This document shows, piece by piece, positions 24,695-33,629 of a stretch of DNA of 64,000 nucleotides (position 1 is the first letter of the stretch; each line of letters begins with the position of its first letter). A model generated the notes under the pieces. That model was not told where the DNA came from. It was given only the letters and a program-made list of their open reading frames with translations, and did not search any database. This DNA comes from Zeimonas sp046347945 (GTDB lineage Bacteria; Pseudomonadota; Gammaproteobacteria; Burkholderiales; Burkholderiaceae_E). The stretch is taken from positions 55,451 to 119,450 of the forward strand of contig JAXMFB010000015.1 of assembly GCA_046347945.1 (NCBI GenBank), given 5' to 3'. A program made the translations under genes and the position numbers.

Positions 24695-26034
24695 TGAGCA
24701 CGCGCAGAATCCGTGAACCGGCACGCGACGTGCCGGTAGTTGCCGAGCCTGATGTGCTGGTCGTTGGCGGCGGCCCGGCAGGCGTGGCGGCCGCCTGCGC
24801 CGCTGCGCGCGGCGGAGCGAGCACGCTGCTTGTCGAGAGTTACGGTTGTCTCGGCGGCACGCTGACAGTTGTAACACTGGGCGGCTTGTGCGGCATTCAT
24901 GCCGTCCTTGACGAGACACGTCTCGGTCGCGTCGTTGGCGGTTTGTCCTTCGAACTGGAGGAACGGCTCGAGGTAGTGGACGCGATCCGCGCCCCGCAGC
25001 GGCATGGTCGGATCGTCGGTGTACCGTACGACTCGGTGCGCTTGAAGGGTGTACTGGACGAGATGACCGCGTCATACGGCGTCGCCGTCATGTTGCACAC
25101 GACGGCGGCGGCAGTGGTCATGGAAGGGCCGCGCGTGGCCGCGGTGATCATCGAGAACAAGGGCGGCCGCGCCGCGATCGTGCCGCGCGTCGTGATCGAC
25201 TGCTCGGGCGATGGCGATGTGGCCGTGCGCGCGGGTGCGGCGTACACCATTGGTGAGAATGGCGAGACGCAGTACGGGTCGGCCATGTTCCGATTGGGCG
25301 GCGTCGACGCCGCGCGTGCGGGTGCACTCAGCCGCCAGCAGATCCGCCAACACCTGGAGCGTGCGGTCGATGCGGGTTACCCGCTGCCGCGTACTGCCAC
25401 CGGGGTGCACCTGAATCCGATCGAAGGCGTCGCACACCTGAACGTCACCAAGCTCAGTCGACCTGACGGCACACCGTTCAACCTGGTCGACCCGAGCCAT
25501 CTCGGCGATGCAGAACGCGAGGGTCGCCGCCAGGTAAGGATGTACGAGGAAGTGTTCCGGAAGTTCGTACCCGGTTTCGAGCGCGCAAGGGTCATCGACA
25601 TCGGTGAGCGTGTCGGTGTCCGCGAGACGCGGCTGATCCGTGGAGACGCGGTCCTCACGGAGGCGCAGGTGCGTGGCTGCGAAAAACCGGAAGATCGCGT
25701 CGCGTGCTCGTCGTGGCCACTGGAGACTCACGGCCGCGGCCGGACAACGACGTGGGAATTTCTGCCGGACGGGCAATGGTATGGCATACCGTGGGGATGC
25801 TTGGTTGTAAGTGGCCTCGACAACCTGCTGGTTGCCGGGCGCAACCTATCGGCCGAGCACGCGGCGCAAGCGTCGGTACGCGTATCCGGTCCTTGTATGG
25901 CGCTGGGCGAAGCGGCGGGAATGGGTGCGACAGCAAGCCTTTCGCACGACGGCAATCTGCGGGCTGTTGACCTCTTCGAGCTGCAGACGCAGTTGCGCGC
26001 ACAGGGTGCGATCCTCGAACCGCGCTGGGAGTGA
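24694..26034 (+). CDS. FAD-dependent oxidoreductase (FAD_oxidored family)
   Basis: This 446-residue protein has an N-terminal dinucleotide-binding motif (DVLVVGGGPAGVAAACAAARGGA), a LVESYGCLGGTLTVV segment characteristic of the FAD_oxidored/GMC-unrelated group, VIDCSGDGDVAVRAGA, and a C-terminal NLLVAGRNLSAEHAAQASVR and CMALGEAAGMGA FAD-contact region. The start is taken as ATG 24694, overlapping the dehydratase TGA by one base; a GTG three bases earlier is equally possible. It ends the second module. The substrate is unknown; members often act on hydroxylated acids. A C-terminal fragment of a relative sits at 17.4 kb. Confidence 0.87.
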   Translation: MSTRRIREPARDVPVVAEPDVLVVGGGPAGVAAACAAARGGASTLLVESYGCLGGTLTVVTLGGLCGIHAVLDETRLGRVVGGLSFELEERLEVVDAIRAPQRHGRIVGVPYDSVRLKGVLDEMTASYGVAVMLHTTAAAVVMEGPRVAAVIIENKGGRAAIVPRVVIDCSGDGDVAVRAGAAYTIGENGETQYGSAMFRLGGVDAARAGALSRQQIRQHLERAVDAGYPLPRTATGVHLNPIEGVAHLNVTKLSRPDGTPFNLVDPSHLGDAEREGRRQVRMYEEVFRKFVPGFERARVIDIGERVGVRETRLIRGDAVLTEAQVRGCEKPEDRVACSSWPLETHGRGRTTTWEFLPDGQWYGIPWGCLVVSGLDNLLVAGRNLSAEHAAQASVRVSGPCMALGEAAGMGATASLSHDGNLRAVDLFELQTQLRAQGAILEPRWE

Positions 26035-26152
26035 TGCGCGCGGGCGTCATACGGATGCCCGTGCCCGGCGATTGGGTCGGAGGATGCCGACGGAGGTTCG
26101 CGGCGGAGCCATGCGCCTCAGCTGAGCGAGCCCGCGTTGGATCACGCAGCTG

Positions 26153-26557
26153 TTGGTGTTGCTTGTGATGGTTCGCTTTGCCGTTCCGGTCGCGATGCTC
26201 GGCACGAAGGCACTGTCCGACACCTTCCTCGAGCCGGAGTATCGACAGTCGCAACTCGCCCTTGACGAAATGAAAGGTAAATCCGATGCCGCTGCCCCGT
26301 CGGCTCAGGGGGCCGCGGATGAGCCGGGCTTCTGGGACAAGCTGAAGGGTGCGGTCACGGAGATTGGCGGGATGCGGGAACGTGTCGCGCAGTTGAAGGA
26401 GGCTGCCGGACAGCTCGCTGAGCGGGTGACGATGCTGATCGTCGTATTTGTGCTTGAGACGATGGTGTTCCCTCTCGGCATCATCTGGCTGTTCTTCGTG
26501 ACGGCTAAGGCAATCCTTCGGCCAAATGCATTGGCAACAGCTTCACGGGCGACCTGA
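26153..26557 (+). pseudogene. Small membrane protein, probably 5'-truncated
   Basis: The frame encodes a hydrophobic N-terminal helix (LLVLLVMVRFAVPVAMLGTKAL), a ~70-residue polar middle with FWDKLKGAVTEIGGMRERVAQLKEAAGQLAE (likely coiled) and a second helix (MLIVVFVLETMVFPLGIIWLFFVTAKAIL). I do not recognise the family. The only starts are TTG/GTG/ATG within the first helix (ATG at 26168), and coding-like sequence continues upstream to a stop at 26123. It therefore looks like the 3' part of a longer membrane-protein gene. It lies in a stretch of relics. Confidence 0.45.
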
Positions 26558-26721
26558 GGGGCGCAGAAGTGGCAGAGGACGCTTCGTTTGAAGCCACGTC
26601 GGCGGGTGCCGCTCAGGGAAGACCGATCAGGGTCGGATGATCCACTCGCGGTGCATTCATGCATTGCGGCTGGCGCGGCTGGGCGCACATAATCCCCTGA
26701 CGCAACGTCGCTGGGGCTTAC

Positions 26722-27152
26722 ATGCCGAATATCGCCAAGGTTCTGAAAGAGGAGATCACTCGTCTCGCCCGAAAGGAAGTCCGAGCAGCGGAGAAGACGA
26801 AAGGGGGCTCAGCACCACCGGGAGATCGCGAACCTGAAGGGCCAGGTTGTTGCCTTGAAGCGGCAGGCAGGTGATCGCGCTGGAGAGACAGTTGCGAAAG
26901 ACCGGGGCGACGCCGCAAGCACCAGCAGCGTCGAAACGGATTCGGTTTGTCCCGAAGGGACTCGTCTCGACTCGCAAGCGCCTTGGTCTCTCCGCCGCCG
27001 ATCTGGCGAGGATGATGGGTGTGTCTACCCAGACGATCTACAACTGGGAGCGCGGTGTGACGAAGCCTGGTGTGGATCAACTGGCGAAGCTGGGCACACT
27101 TCGACATGTTGGAAAGCGTCAGGTTCAGGGCCATCTGGCAGTTGCTGGCTAA
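26722..27152 (+). pseudogene. Coiled-coil plus helix-turn-helix regulator, doubly frameshifted
   Basis: Three frames together give one familiar architecture: MPNIAKVLKEEITRLARKEV, then HREIANLKGQVVALKRQ, then VIALERQLRKTG followed by an Xre-like HTH (TRKRLGLSAADLARMMGVST QTIYNWERG). Removing one G from the GGGGG run near 26799-26803 joins the first two parts. Deleting a tandem 4-bp duplication (ggca, near 26863-26872) joins the second and third. The indels do not compensate each other, so the gene is broken unless these are sequence errors. The intact product would be a ~140-residue DNA-binding protein of unknown role. Confidence 0.6.
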
Positions 27153-27334
27153 GTATGGGCGTCTCGAACGCTCCACAGGTCTCCTTCATTTGTTCTCGAC
27201 ATGAGAGCAATGGGACGGGAGTCGTGTCGGCCGACGCATCAAGCGGAGAAACGAGGGCGAAGTAAGTGCGGACCAGAAAGGCCCCTTTCTGAATGCCTAC
27301 CGGTCATAGGAGCTTACGGCGCCACTCAGAGACG

Positions 27335-27445
27335 TCAGTGAAGGGGGCAGGTCACACCAATCGTGTGCCGGACGCCCACTCTCGACACCTGTTCCACCCT
27401 CCCGGCCTTGAACTCGGCGGCGTATCGGGTCTGACTCGTTTCCAT
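27335..27445 (-). pseudogene. IS3-family OrfA N-terminal relic
   Basis: The 36-codon frame starts METSQTRYAAEFKAGRVEQV, which matches the start of IS3-family OrfA proteins (TRYPxEFKxEAVKQV). The rest of the helix-turn-helix region is replaced by unrelated sequence ending in a stop. A likely IS terminal repeat lies 40 bp upstream. It has the same orientation as the OrfB fragment at 17.6 kb. Confidence 0.5.
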
Positions 27446-27483
27446 CGAATCTGCGCTTGCCTCATTGTGACGCGCGGCGGTGT

Positions 27484-27505
27484 TTTGAGAAGCCGGGGCG
27501 ATTCA
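27484..27505 (-). mobile_element. IS3-like terminal inverted repeat end
   Basis: Read on the minus strand the segment begins TGAATCGCCCCGGCTTCTC, close to the TGAACCGCCCCGG-type termini I recall for IS3-family elements. It lies at the expected distance upstream of the OrfA start. The matching right terminus was not located. Confidence 0.4.
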
Positions 27506-27593
27506 CCCGTCGAATTCCGACAACATCACGATTCCATTCACCAAGGGGCTGCATTCAAGTAACCGAGTGGGCAAAAGTCCCGGAGCGGGTCAC

Positions 27594-27672
27594 ACCAGAT
27601 TTCGGGGTGGGGATGACGAACCGGCGTGTCGGGGATGAATCGTGATTCGGGCGCCTTCCCGGCCAACGTCAG
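27594..27672 (+). repeat. Diverged direct repeat, right copy
   Basis: This is the second copy of the sequence that starts at the tRNA 3' end (11182-11258), in the same orientation and sharing the ACCAGATT beginning and the GGGCGCCTTCCCGGC end. Here no tRNA precedes it. The two copies enclose the two catabolic modules between 11.5 and 26 kb. Confidence 0.6.
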
Positions 27673-27733
27673 TCGCCATCTGACGCCCCGATCTCATTGC
27701 CAACCTGAACGCTAGTCTTCCGCTTCCGAGTCG

Positions 27734-28531
27734 TCATTCGAGTCGACCGAAATGTCTCGACAGGGCGGCGTTGAACGCGTTCCGCTGCTCAACATTCGGA
27801 AGATGCCCCGCGTTCGGAATGACCTCGAATGCAGAGCCCGCGCATCTCCGATGCAGATCTCTCATCACCGCCGGCAAGGCACCGTCATTTTCGCCAACGA
27901 CCAGGGTCAAGGGTGTATCGATCACGTCGACAGCATCGAGGTAATCGAGTTGCATGAGCGCCTGGGCTGAACCGACAAAGCCGGTCACGGAGGTGTTGGC
28001 GATCATCTCGGCAATCGAGCGCACCTCCTCGGGATGCGTGTCGATGAACTCGCGACCGAACCAGCGCTCCACAGTCGGGGCCGTAAGCGCCACGCAGCCC
28101 TGATATCTGGCGATCTGGATGCGTTCGGGCCAGGGTGCGCGGAACGAATCGGGCGAATCGGCCCTCGCATCACAGACGACAAGGCTCAGGAGCCGATCGG
28201 CATGCCCAATGCCAAGGCCGAGGCCGATCATCCCGCCCAGCGAGAGCCCCACGAAGTGGGCGCGGCCGATGTCGAGCGCATCGAGGATGGTCACCACGTC
28301 GTTCACGAGCATCGACATCGAGTAGGGTGCCGGCGTGGCGACCGAGTCGCCATGGCCGCGCGTGTCGACACCCACGACGAACAGGCCCCGCCGCGTGAGC
28401 AGATCCACCTGCCCGCGCCACATTGCGCTGGACGTCAGAATCGAGTGGCTCAATACCACTGCTTGTGCGTGCGGGTCGCCCCAGAGGTGCGCCGCGAGCC
28501 CGCCGAACCTGCGCGTCTCGGCGGTCAGCAT
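27734..28531 (-). CDS. Alpha/beta hydrolase, 3-oxoadipate enol-lactonase (PcaD)-like
   Basis: This 265-residue hydrolase has the oxyanion region SHSILTSSAMW, DTRGHGDS, the nucleophile elbow GLSLGGMIG, an acid residue in VVGENDG and the histidine in NAGHLPNVEQ. This is the arrangement of PcaD/CatD-type enol-lactonases that open the lactone in the beta-ketoadipate pathway. The ATG at 28531 is 7 bp inside the end of the NIPSNAP gene. It is the last gene of the 28-38 kb operon. Carboxylesterase or C-C hydrolase activity on a ring-cleavage product is an alternative. Confidence 0.8.
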   Translation of the reverse strand: MLTAETRRFGGLAAHLWGDPHAQAVVLSHSILTSSAMWRGQVDLLTRRGLFVVGVDTRGHGDSVATPAPYSMSMLVNDVVTILDALDIGRAHFVGLSLGGMIGLGLGIGHADRLLSLVVCDARADSPDSFRAPWPERIQIARYQGCVALTAPTVERWFGREFIDTHPEEVRSIAEMIANTSVTGFVGSAQALMQLDYLDAVDVIDTPLTLVVGENDGALPAVMRDLHRRCAGSAFEVIPNAGHLPNVEQRNAFNAALSRHFGRLE

Positions 28532-28851
28532 GGTTTCTCGGGAGAGAAGGCGGCGGGGCGAAGTTCCATCGTCGTCTGCGACGCGAGAAGGGGCCCGGCC
28601 GCCTCGCTCGTCGCCTTTGCGGTCTTCCACTCCGCGTCGGAGCCAAATGCCTTCCACGCCGCGTCACGCTTCATGGCGTCGTCGAACACGACGAGGTAGA
28701 TCAGGGCATCGGGATCGGATTCGTCCTCCCAGCAGTGAAGCACGCGGATGCCGATACGATCGAAAATCGGCAGCGTCACCCGTGCGAACCGCTCCTTGAG
28801 TGCCTCCGCCTTCCCGGGGTGGGGCGTGTAGCGTCTTAGCTCGTAGATCAC
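28525..28851 (-). CDS. NIPSNAP family protein
   Basis: This 108-residue protein is a ferredoxin-like alpha/beta-barrel domain with the NIPSNAP landmarks MIYELRRYTPHPGKAEAL near the start, HCWEDESDPDALIYLVVFDD, and RDAAWKAFGSDAEW. The family is small and of unclear biochemistry; bacterial members often sit in aromatic and organic-acid catabolic operons. The start is a GTG overlapping the upstream amidohydrolase stop (GTGA), and the end overlaps the hydrolase start. This indicates tight co-translation. Confidence 0.82.
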   Translation of the reverse strand: MIYELRRYTPHPGKAEALKERFARVTLPIFDRIGIRVLHCWEDESDPDALIYLVVFDDAMKRDAAWKAFGSDAEWKTAKATSEAAGPLLASQTTMELRPAAFSPEKPC

Positions 28852-29855
28852 GTCTGCTGCTCCCTGCGAATTCGAAACACGCGCTGCGCGGTTCCGCCAA
28901 GCATCGCGCGGCGCTGCAGGTCGCCCAGGTAACTTCCTTCCTCGATGACTCGCCTCGGCGCCGGGTCACCGATAGGAAACGGCATGTCGGAGCCGAGCAT
29001 GACGCGGTCACTTCCTGCATACTCGACGAGCAGTCGCAATGCGGCCTGGTCGAAGACGATGCTATCGAAGTACAGCGCCTCGAAACCCTTGCGCGGATCC
29101 GAGTACTTGCCTTGCGAGATCGCGTGGTTCCGCGCGAGACGCCCCATCACCATGGGCAGCGCCGCGCCACCGTGCGCTATCACGAGCTTCAGGCGAGGGT
29201 AGCGAAGCAGGTGGCCGGAGTAGAGGAGGCGAGATACGGCAATCGTCGTGTCGGCGATCCGGCCGAAAGCATTGACCAGGTCGTAGTCGGACAGCCTGGG
29301 TTCACCGCATAGAAACATCGGGTGGATGAAGATGGCGGCGCCTAGTTTGTCGGCCATCTCCCAGAAGGCGTCGAGGCTTGGGTCGTCCAGGACGCCCGAG
29401 GCGCCGGCCGGCAAGGTCCCGATCATCACGCCACCGAAGCCCTGATCCCACGATTCCGACAACACCTCCGCAGCGAGAGCGCCATCCTGCAGCGGCGCGG
29501 TTGCCAGCGGAGTGAATCGAGGTTCATCCTCCAGGGCGTCGGCCATGCAGCAATTCAGGAACCGGGACCAGGCGACCCCTTCATGCGCCGGGAGTTCATA
29601 GCCGAAGCTGTCGAGCCAGCCGCCGATCAATTGATGATCGATGCCGTTGCTGTCCATCCACCGTCGTCGATCGGCAAGATCGGAGAGTTTGGGCGAGATG
29701 GGACGCGTTGGCACACCGCCCGCGAACGCGAGTCGCGTCGCCCCGTCGGTTTGCAGCAGTTGCACGCCGGGGAATCGCGCAGAGTGCTCGCCGAATCGTT
29801 CATGGACCAGGCTCGGGAGGAGGTGCGCGTGGATGTCCACGATGGGTTCGTTCAC
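28848..29855 (-). CDS. Amidohydrolase family protein (ACMSD / decarboxylase-like)
   Basis: This 335-residue metal-dependent TIM-barrel protein has an N-terminal HxH motif (DIHAHLLP), metal or substrate histidines in FIHPMFL and LVIAHGGAALP, and a C-terminal aspartate in MLGSDMPFP. The pattern and length fit the ACMSD/gamma-resorcylate decarboxylase/OMA hydratase branch of amidohydrolases. These act on aromatic acids or ring-cleavage products rather than amides. The GTG start overlaps the molybdoprotein stop (GTGA). Confidence 0.85.
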   Translation of the reverse strand: MNEPIVDIHAHLLPSLVHERFGEHSARFPGVQLLQTDGATRLAFAGGVPTRPISPKLSDLADRRRWMDSNGIDHQLIGGWLDSFGYELPAHEGVAWSRFLNCCMADALEDEPRFTPLATAPLQDGALAAEVLSESWDQGFGGVMIGTLPAGASGVLDDPSLDAFWEMADKLGAAIFIHPMFLCGEPRLSDYDLVNAFGRIADTTIAVSRLLYSGHLLRYPRLKLVIAHGGAALPMVMGRLARNHAISQGKYSDPRKGFEALYFDSIVFDQAALRLLVEYAGSDRVMLGSDMPFPIGDPAPRRVIEEGSYLGDLQRRAMLGGTAQRVFRIRREQQT

Positions 29856-32254
29856 TGGCTCTCCGTGGTGGCGGCGGCGCGGTCGAGCGCCGACCAGATG
29901 GCCAAAGGTGTCATCGGAAGCGCATCGATGGACGTGTTGCGGACGGAGAGGGCGTCATTGACCGCGCTTGCGATCGCCGCGGGCGCGCCGAGGTAGCCGG
30001 CCTCGCCGGAACCCTTTTGACCGAATGTCGTCAGCGGCGACGGCGTGCAATGGTCAACCAGGGTCACGCGCGGAACATCCAACGCCGTAGGGATCAGGTA
30101 GTCCATGAAAGTGCCCGTGAGGAGTTGGCCGTCCTCGGAGTAGGCAAACTTCTCCATGAGCGCCGCGCCGACCCCGTGCGCAATGCCTCCGATCGTCATT
30201 CCATGAACCACGTCCGGATTGATGATCGTGCCGCAATCGTGGCCGCACGCGTAGCGGTGGATCGTGGTCTTGCCGGTCCGGGGATCGATTCCTACGAGCA
30301 CCAGATGGGCCTCGAACGAGTGGCATGGGTACATCTGGATGCGTCCGTCTTCGGTCGGCATCTCACCGCCAGTTGGAACCTGCCAGACGAATTTCTCCTG
30401 GAGGCCCGGCTCGAGGTCCTGAGGCATGCGATGCCATTGCCGGTGGGCAATCGTGACGAGATCTTCCCAGCTCAAGCGCTGATCAGGGGTACCCCTGACA
30501 GAGATCGCGCCACCGTCGTAAACGAGTTCGCATTCCGGCACGCGCAGGTTGTGTCCCGCGATCCGCATCAGCTTCGCCCTGATCTTCCTTGCGGCTCCGG
30601 CGGCCGCGCCGCCGAGCATGATCGCCATCCGGCTTCCGACCGGGCTGTTCGACGGCAGCGCGCTCAACGAATCCGCATGGATCACGCGAACATGCTCGGG
30701 CTCGCGGTGGAGGATCTCGCCGACCACGATGGAAACGAGGGTCTCGTGAGCCTGGCCCGAGCTCGAGGTAGCCATGACCGCGGTCACCGAGCCGGAAAGG
30801 TCGATACGCACCAGGCACGAGTCCATCCACGTAGTGGTCGTGTTCTTCGGATTGAAGAGCGGCTCGAACGCGGAGTTTCCGCCGGAAGGCTCCAGGCAGG
30901 TCGATATGCCGATCCCCGCCAACTGGCCTTGCGCACGCAACGCGTCGCGCCGCGCCACCATGTCGCGGAGCGAGCCTGCTTCCACCGCCTTGTCGAGTAC
31001 GGTCGCGTAGTCTCCGGAGTCGTACCTCGTTCCGCTCGGAATGAGGTAGGGGAACTCGTGCCTGGCAATCAGGTTTCTCTTGCGAATCTCGATCCGGTCG
31101 ATGCCGACGAATCTCGCCACCCGGTCGATGCCTGACTCGATCGCGTAGTTGGTCGGAGACTGCCCGAATCCGCGCACCGCCTCTTGCGGTGTCTTGTTCG
31201 TGAGCACCGAGATCGCCTCGTACTCGACGCTCGCAATGCGATACGGTCCAACGATTGCGCCCACGGGTTTTCCCAGCTGCAGGGGTGACCGGCCTGCGTA
31301 GGCGCCGATGTCGTCGAGAGCACGGATGCGCATCGACTTGATCACGCCAAGCGCATCAAAGGCCAACTGGACATCGAACATGCGATCGGGTCCTTGCATG
31401 TCGCCGCCGCGCATATTGTCCAGCCGGTCTTCGACGAGACGCACCGGGCGTCCCAGTTTGCGAGCCAGATACCCCGCCAGGACACTGTGCTTGATTCCGC
31501 GCTTCACCCCGTAACTGCCACCGACGTCGACGTCGAAGTGCACGCGCACCGCGTTGCCTGGAAGGCGAAGCGCGCGAGCGAGTTGATCGGGGTACTTGGG
31601 CATCTGTATGGAAGCCCAGACATCGAGGAGCCTGTCGGCTGCGTTCCATGCGCAGAGAACGGCGAATGTCTCGATGGGCACGGTGGCGCTGCGCGACCAA
31701 CGTACCCGGTACGAGATGCTGTGCGGAGCATCGGCGAAATGGGCGTCGACCTCTCCCCACGTGAACTTGCGCCGGAAGATGACGTTCGAGCCGTGGTCGG
31801 CGTGAACCAGCGGCGCAGTCTCCAGGAGGGCCGCCTCGGAGTCCACGACATGGGGGAGCGGTTCGTACTCGACGTCGACGAGCTCGGCGGCGTCCTCGGC
31901 GATCGCCCGCGAGTCGGCCACGACCGCGGCGACCCACTCGCCGGCGTAGCGCGTCACTCCACAGGCCAGGGGGTAACGCCTGACATCGGGCGCGTCGACG
32001 CCCACGAGGAGCGGATCGGTTTGCGAGCTCAGTTCATCGCCAGTCAGGACGGCGTGGACGCCGGGCACGGCTAGCGCCGCGCTCGCTTCGATGCGTCTGA
32101 TCCGAGCGTGAGCGTAGGGGCTCGCAACGGTTGCCACATGAAGCATGCCCGCAAGCGCGATATCGGCTGCGTAGCGTCCTTGACCCAGGACGAATCGACG
32201 ATGCTCGGCCGCGCGCCGGTGTCTCCCGATGTACCTGAAGCCGCTCTCACCCAC
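29852..32254 (-). CDS. Molybdenum hydroxylase large subunit (xanthine dehydrogenase/CoxL family)
   Basis: This 800-residue molybdopterin-binding subunit has an N-terminal fold typical of CoxL (RFVLGQGRYAADIAL, VLTGDE). The loop AVRGFGQSPTNYAIE replaces the AYRCSFR signature of true CO dehydrogenase, and a C-terminal GSGEAGYLGAPAAIASAVNDA carries the catalytic glutamate. It hydroxylates a C-H next to a heteroatom or on an aromatic/aldehyde substrate using water. It pairs with the 2Fe-2S and FAD subunits just upstream. The start is GTG 32254, overlapping the small subunit by 8 bp. No MPT-cytosine maturation genes are nearby. Confidence 0.9.
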   Translation of the reverse strand: MGESGFRYIGRHRRAAEHRRFVLGQGRYAADIALAGMLHVATVASPYAHARIRRIEASAALAVPGVHAVLTGDELSSQTDPLLVGVDAPDVRRYPLACGVTRYAGEWVAAVVADSRAIAEDAAELVDVEYEPLPHVVDSEAALLETAPLVHADHGSNVIFRRKFTWGEVDAHFADAPHSISYRVRWSRSATVPIETFAVLCAWNAADRLLDVWASIQMPKYPDQLARALRLPGNAVRVHFDVDVGGSYGVKRGIKHSVLAGYLARKLGRPVRLVEDRLDNMRGGDMQGPDRMFDVQLAFDALGVIKSMRIRALDDIGAYAGRSPLQLGKPVGAIVGPYRIASVEYEAISVLTNKTPQEAVRGFGQSPTNYAIESGIDRVARFVGIDRIEIRKRNLIARHEFPYLIPSGTRYDSGDYATVLDKAVEAGSLRDMVARRDALRAQGQLAGIGISTCLEPSGGNSAFEPLFNPKNTTTTWMDSCLVRIDLSGSVTAVMATSSSGQAHETLVSIVVGEILHREPEHVRVIHADSLSALPSNSPVGSRMAIMLGGAAAGAARKIRAKLMRIAGHNLRVPECELVYDGGAISVRGTPDQRLSWEDLVTIAHRQWHRMPQDLEPGLQEKFVWQVPTGGEMPTEDGRIQMYPCHSFEAHLVLVGIDPRTGKTTIHRYACGHDCGTIINPDVVHGMTIGGIAHGVGAALMEKFAYSEDGQLLTGTFMDYLIPTALDVPRVTLVDHCTPSPLTTFGQKGSGEAGYLGAPAAIASAVNDALSVRNTSIDALPMTPLAIWSALDRAAATTESQ

Positions 32255-32738
32255 CCGACCCTCCTTCCGATCCGGTGGCGTGCTTCACCGCATCGACGAT
32301 CTGCTGGTATCCGTTGCACCGGCAGAGGTTCCCGGCGATGGCCTCGCGGATCGCGTCATCGTCGGGAGCCGGGTTTCGCCGGACAAGATCGTGGCAGGCG
32401 ATCAGCATCCCGGGTGTGCAAAAGCCGCATTGCAGTGCGTGCTTCTCGCAGAATGCGTCCTGAAGTCTGGAGAGGCGGCCCGGGCCCGATGCGAGGCCCT
32501 CGACAGTCGTCACCGACATTCCGTCGACCTGCACTGCGAAGATGCAGCAGGCGCGAACGGGCTCCCCGTCGAGCAGCACCGAGCAGGCGCCGCAGACGCC
32601 ATGCTCGCAGCCGACGTGGGTGCCCTTGAGACCCAGCTCATCGCGCAGGAAGTCGACGAGGGTGACGCGTGGCTCGACTGACCTCGCGACGGCAGCCCCA
32701 TTGACCGTGAGGACCACTGAGACTCTTCCCGGCGACAC
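32247..32738 (-). CDS. Molybdenum hydroxylase 2Fe-2S subunit (CoxS type)
   Basis: This 163-residue protein has two 2Fe-2S clusters. The N-terminal plant-type one has Cys spacing CEHGVCGACSVLLDGEPVRAC, and the C-terminal one has CGFCTPGM and NLCRCNGY. It relays electrons from the Mo centre to the FAD subunit. The start is GTG 32738, preceded by 9 bp after the FAD-subunit stop. The order FAD - FeS - Mo on the minus strand is the common coxMSL order. Confidence 0.92.
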   Translation of the reverse strand: MSPGRVSVVLTVNGAAVARSVEPRVTLVDFLRDELGLKGTHVGCEHGVCGACSVLLDGEPVRACCIFAVQVDGMSVTTVEGLASGPGRLSRLQDAFCEKHALQCGFCTPGMLIACHDLVRRNPAPDDDAIREAIAGNLCRCNGYQQIVDAVKHATGSEGGSGG

Positions 32739-32747
32739 GGCGGCGTC

Positions 32748-33629
32748 CTACGATTGGGAGGCGGCCGCTGAAGCGGCGCTCAGTATCGCGCGCTCCAGCA
32801 GAACGGAGGACAGGTGCCGCCGGTAGCGCGCATCGGCGTGAACGTCCGTGCTCGGCGCGGTGCGCGCGGCTGCCAATTCGGAGACCTCGCGTGCAACGCC
32901 CTCGTCGATGCGATACCCGATCACCTGTCGGGCAAGATCCGGAAAGTCCAACGGCGTGCTCGCCACGCCTCCCACCCCGAACGCGGCCCGTGTGCACTGA
33001 CCCGCCGAGTCGAGTTGGAGTTGCACTGCCGCCGAGGCCATGGCGAAGTCGCCGTGGCGGGTGCTGAGTTCCTCGAACGCGGCCCCGATGCGAGGACCAT
33101 GCCAGACCGGCCATTCGACTGCAGTGAGGCACTCGGTCTCGGCGACAGCCGTTGTCATGATGTCGACGAAGAATTCGGGCGCCGGGAGGCGACGCCGCTT
33201 GAGGCGATGGCCCGCAATCTCCATGGTGGCACCCAATACCAGCGCCGCCAGCGGTAGCTCAGCCGACGGATCGGCATGAACCAGGCTTCCGCCAACCGTC
33301 CCGCGGTTTCTCGTCTGGAGATGTCCGACCCATCTCAATGCCTTTGCAATGAGCGGGACGCGCTCACGAAGGTCCCGGTCATTCTCGGCCTCGCACTGGC
33401 GCGTGGCTGCCCCCACGCGAATGAAGTCATCGGCCTGATCCCGGGTCTTCAACTCGGGAAGCCGATTGATATCGACCAGAATCGATGGGCGTGCGATGCG
33501 CATCGCCATCATCGGGACGAGGCTCATCCCGCCGGCGATCAGCTTGCATTCCGGCCCGTGGTTCTCGAGCAGCGACAGGGCATGATCGAGGGAATCGGGG
33601 CGGACGTAGGCGAAGGGCGCGGCCTTCAT
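32748..33629 (-). CDS. Molybdenum hydroxylase FAD-binding subunit (CoxM type)
   Basis: This 293-residue protein has the two FAD-binding segments of the family: KLIAGGMSLVPMMAMR near residue 35 and RNRGTVGGSLVHADPSAELP near residue 107. A CO-dehydrogenase-flavoprotein C-terminal domain follows. It passes electrons from the iron-sulfur subunit to an acceptor. The ATG overlaps the UbiD-family stop by 4 bp. Confidence 0.9.
   Translation of the reverse strand: MKAAPFAYVRPDSLDHALSLLENHGPECKLIAGGMSLVPMMAMRIARPSILVDINRLPELKTRDQADDFIRVGAATRQCEAENDRDLRERVPLIAKALRWVGHLQTRNRGTVGGSLVHADPSAELPLAALVLGATMEIAGHRLKRRRLPAPEFFVDIMTTAVAETECLTAVEWPVWHGPRIGAAFEELSTRHGDFAMASAAVQLQLDSAGQCTRAAFGVGGVASTPLDFPDLARQVIGYRIDEGVAREVSELAAARTAPSTDVHADARYRRHLSSVLLERAILSAASAAASQS

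Larger units (their letters stand above)
27153..27733. other. Gene-poor relic region
   Basis: This 580-base stretch between the broken HTH gene and the hydrolase holds an IS3 OrfA relic with a terminal-repeat-like end, an 18-bp palindrome (CAGAAAGG-CC-CCTTTCTG at 27274-27291) and the right copy of a direct repeat. Outside these I see no supportable gene. Confidence 0.5.

Noticed and set aside
27274..27291. 18-bp palindrome as a terminator or operator
   Set aside because: Two-base loop prevents a normal hairpin, no T run follows, and no gene nearby would use it.
29852..32738. Aerobic CO dehydrogenase (coxSL)
   Set aside because: The large subunit has AVRGFGQ instead of the AYRCSFR active-site loop, so CO oxidation is not supported.
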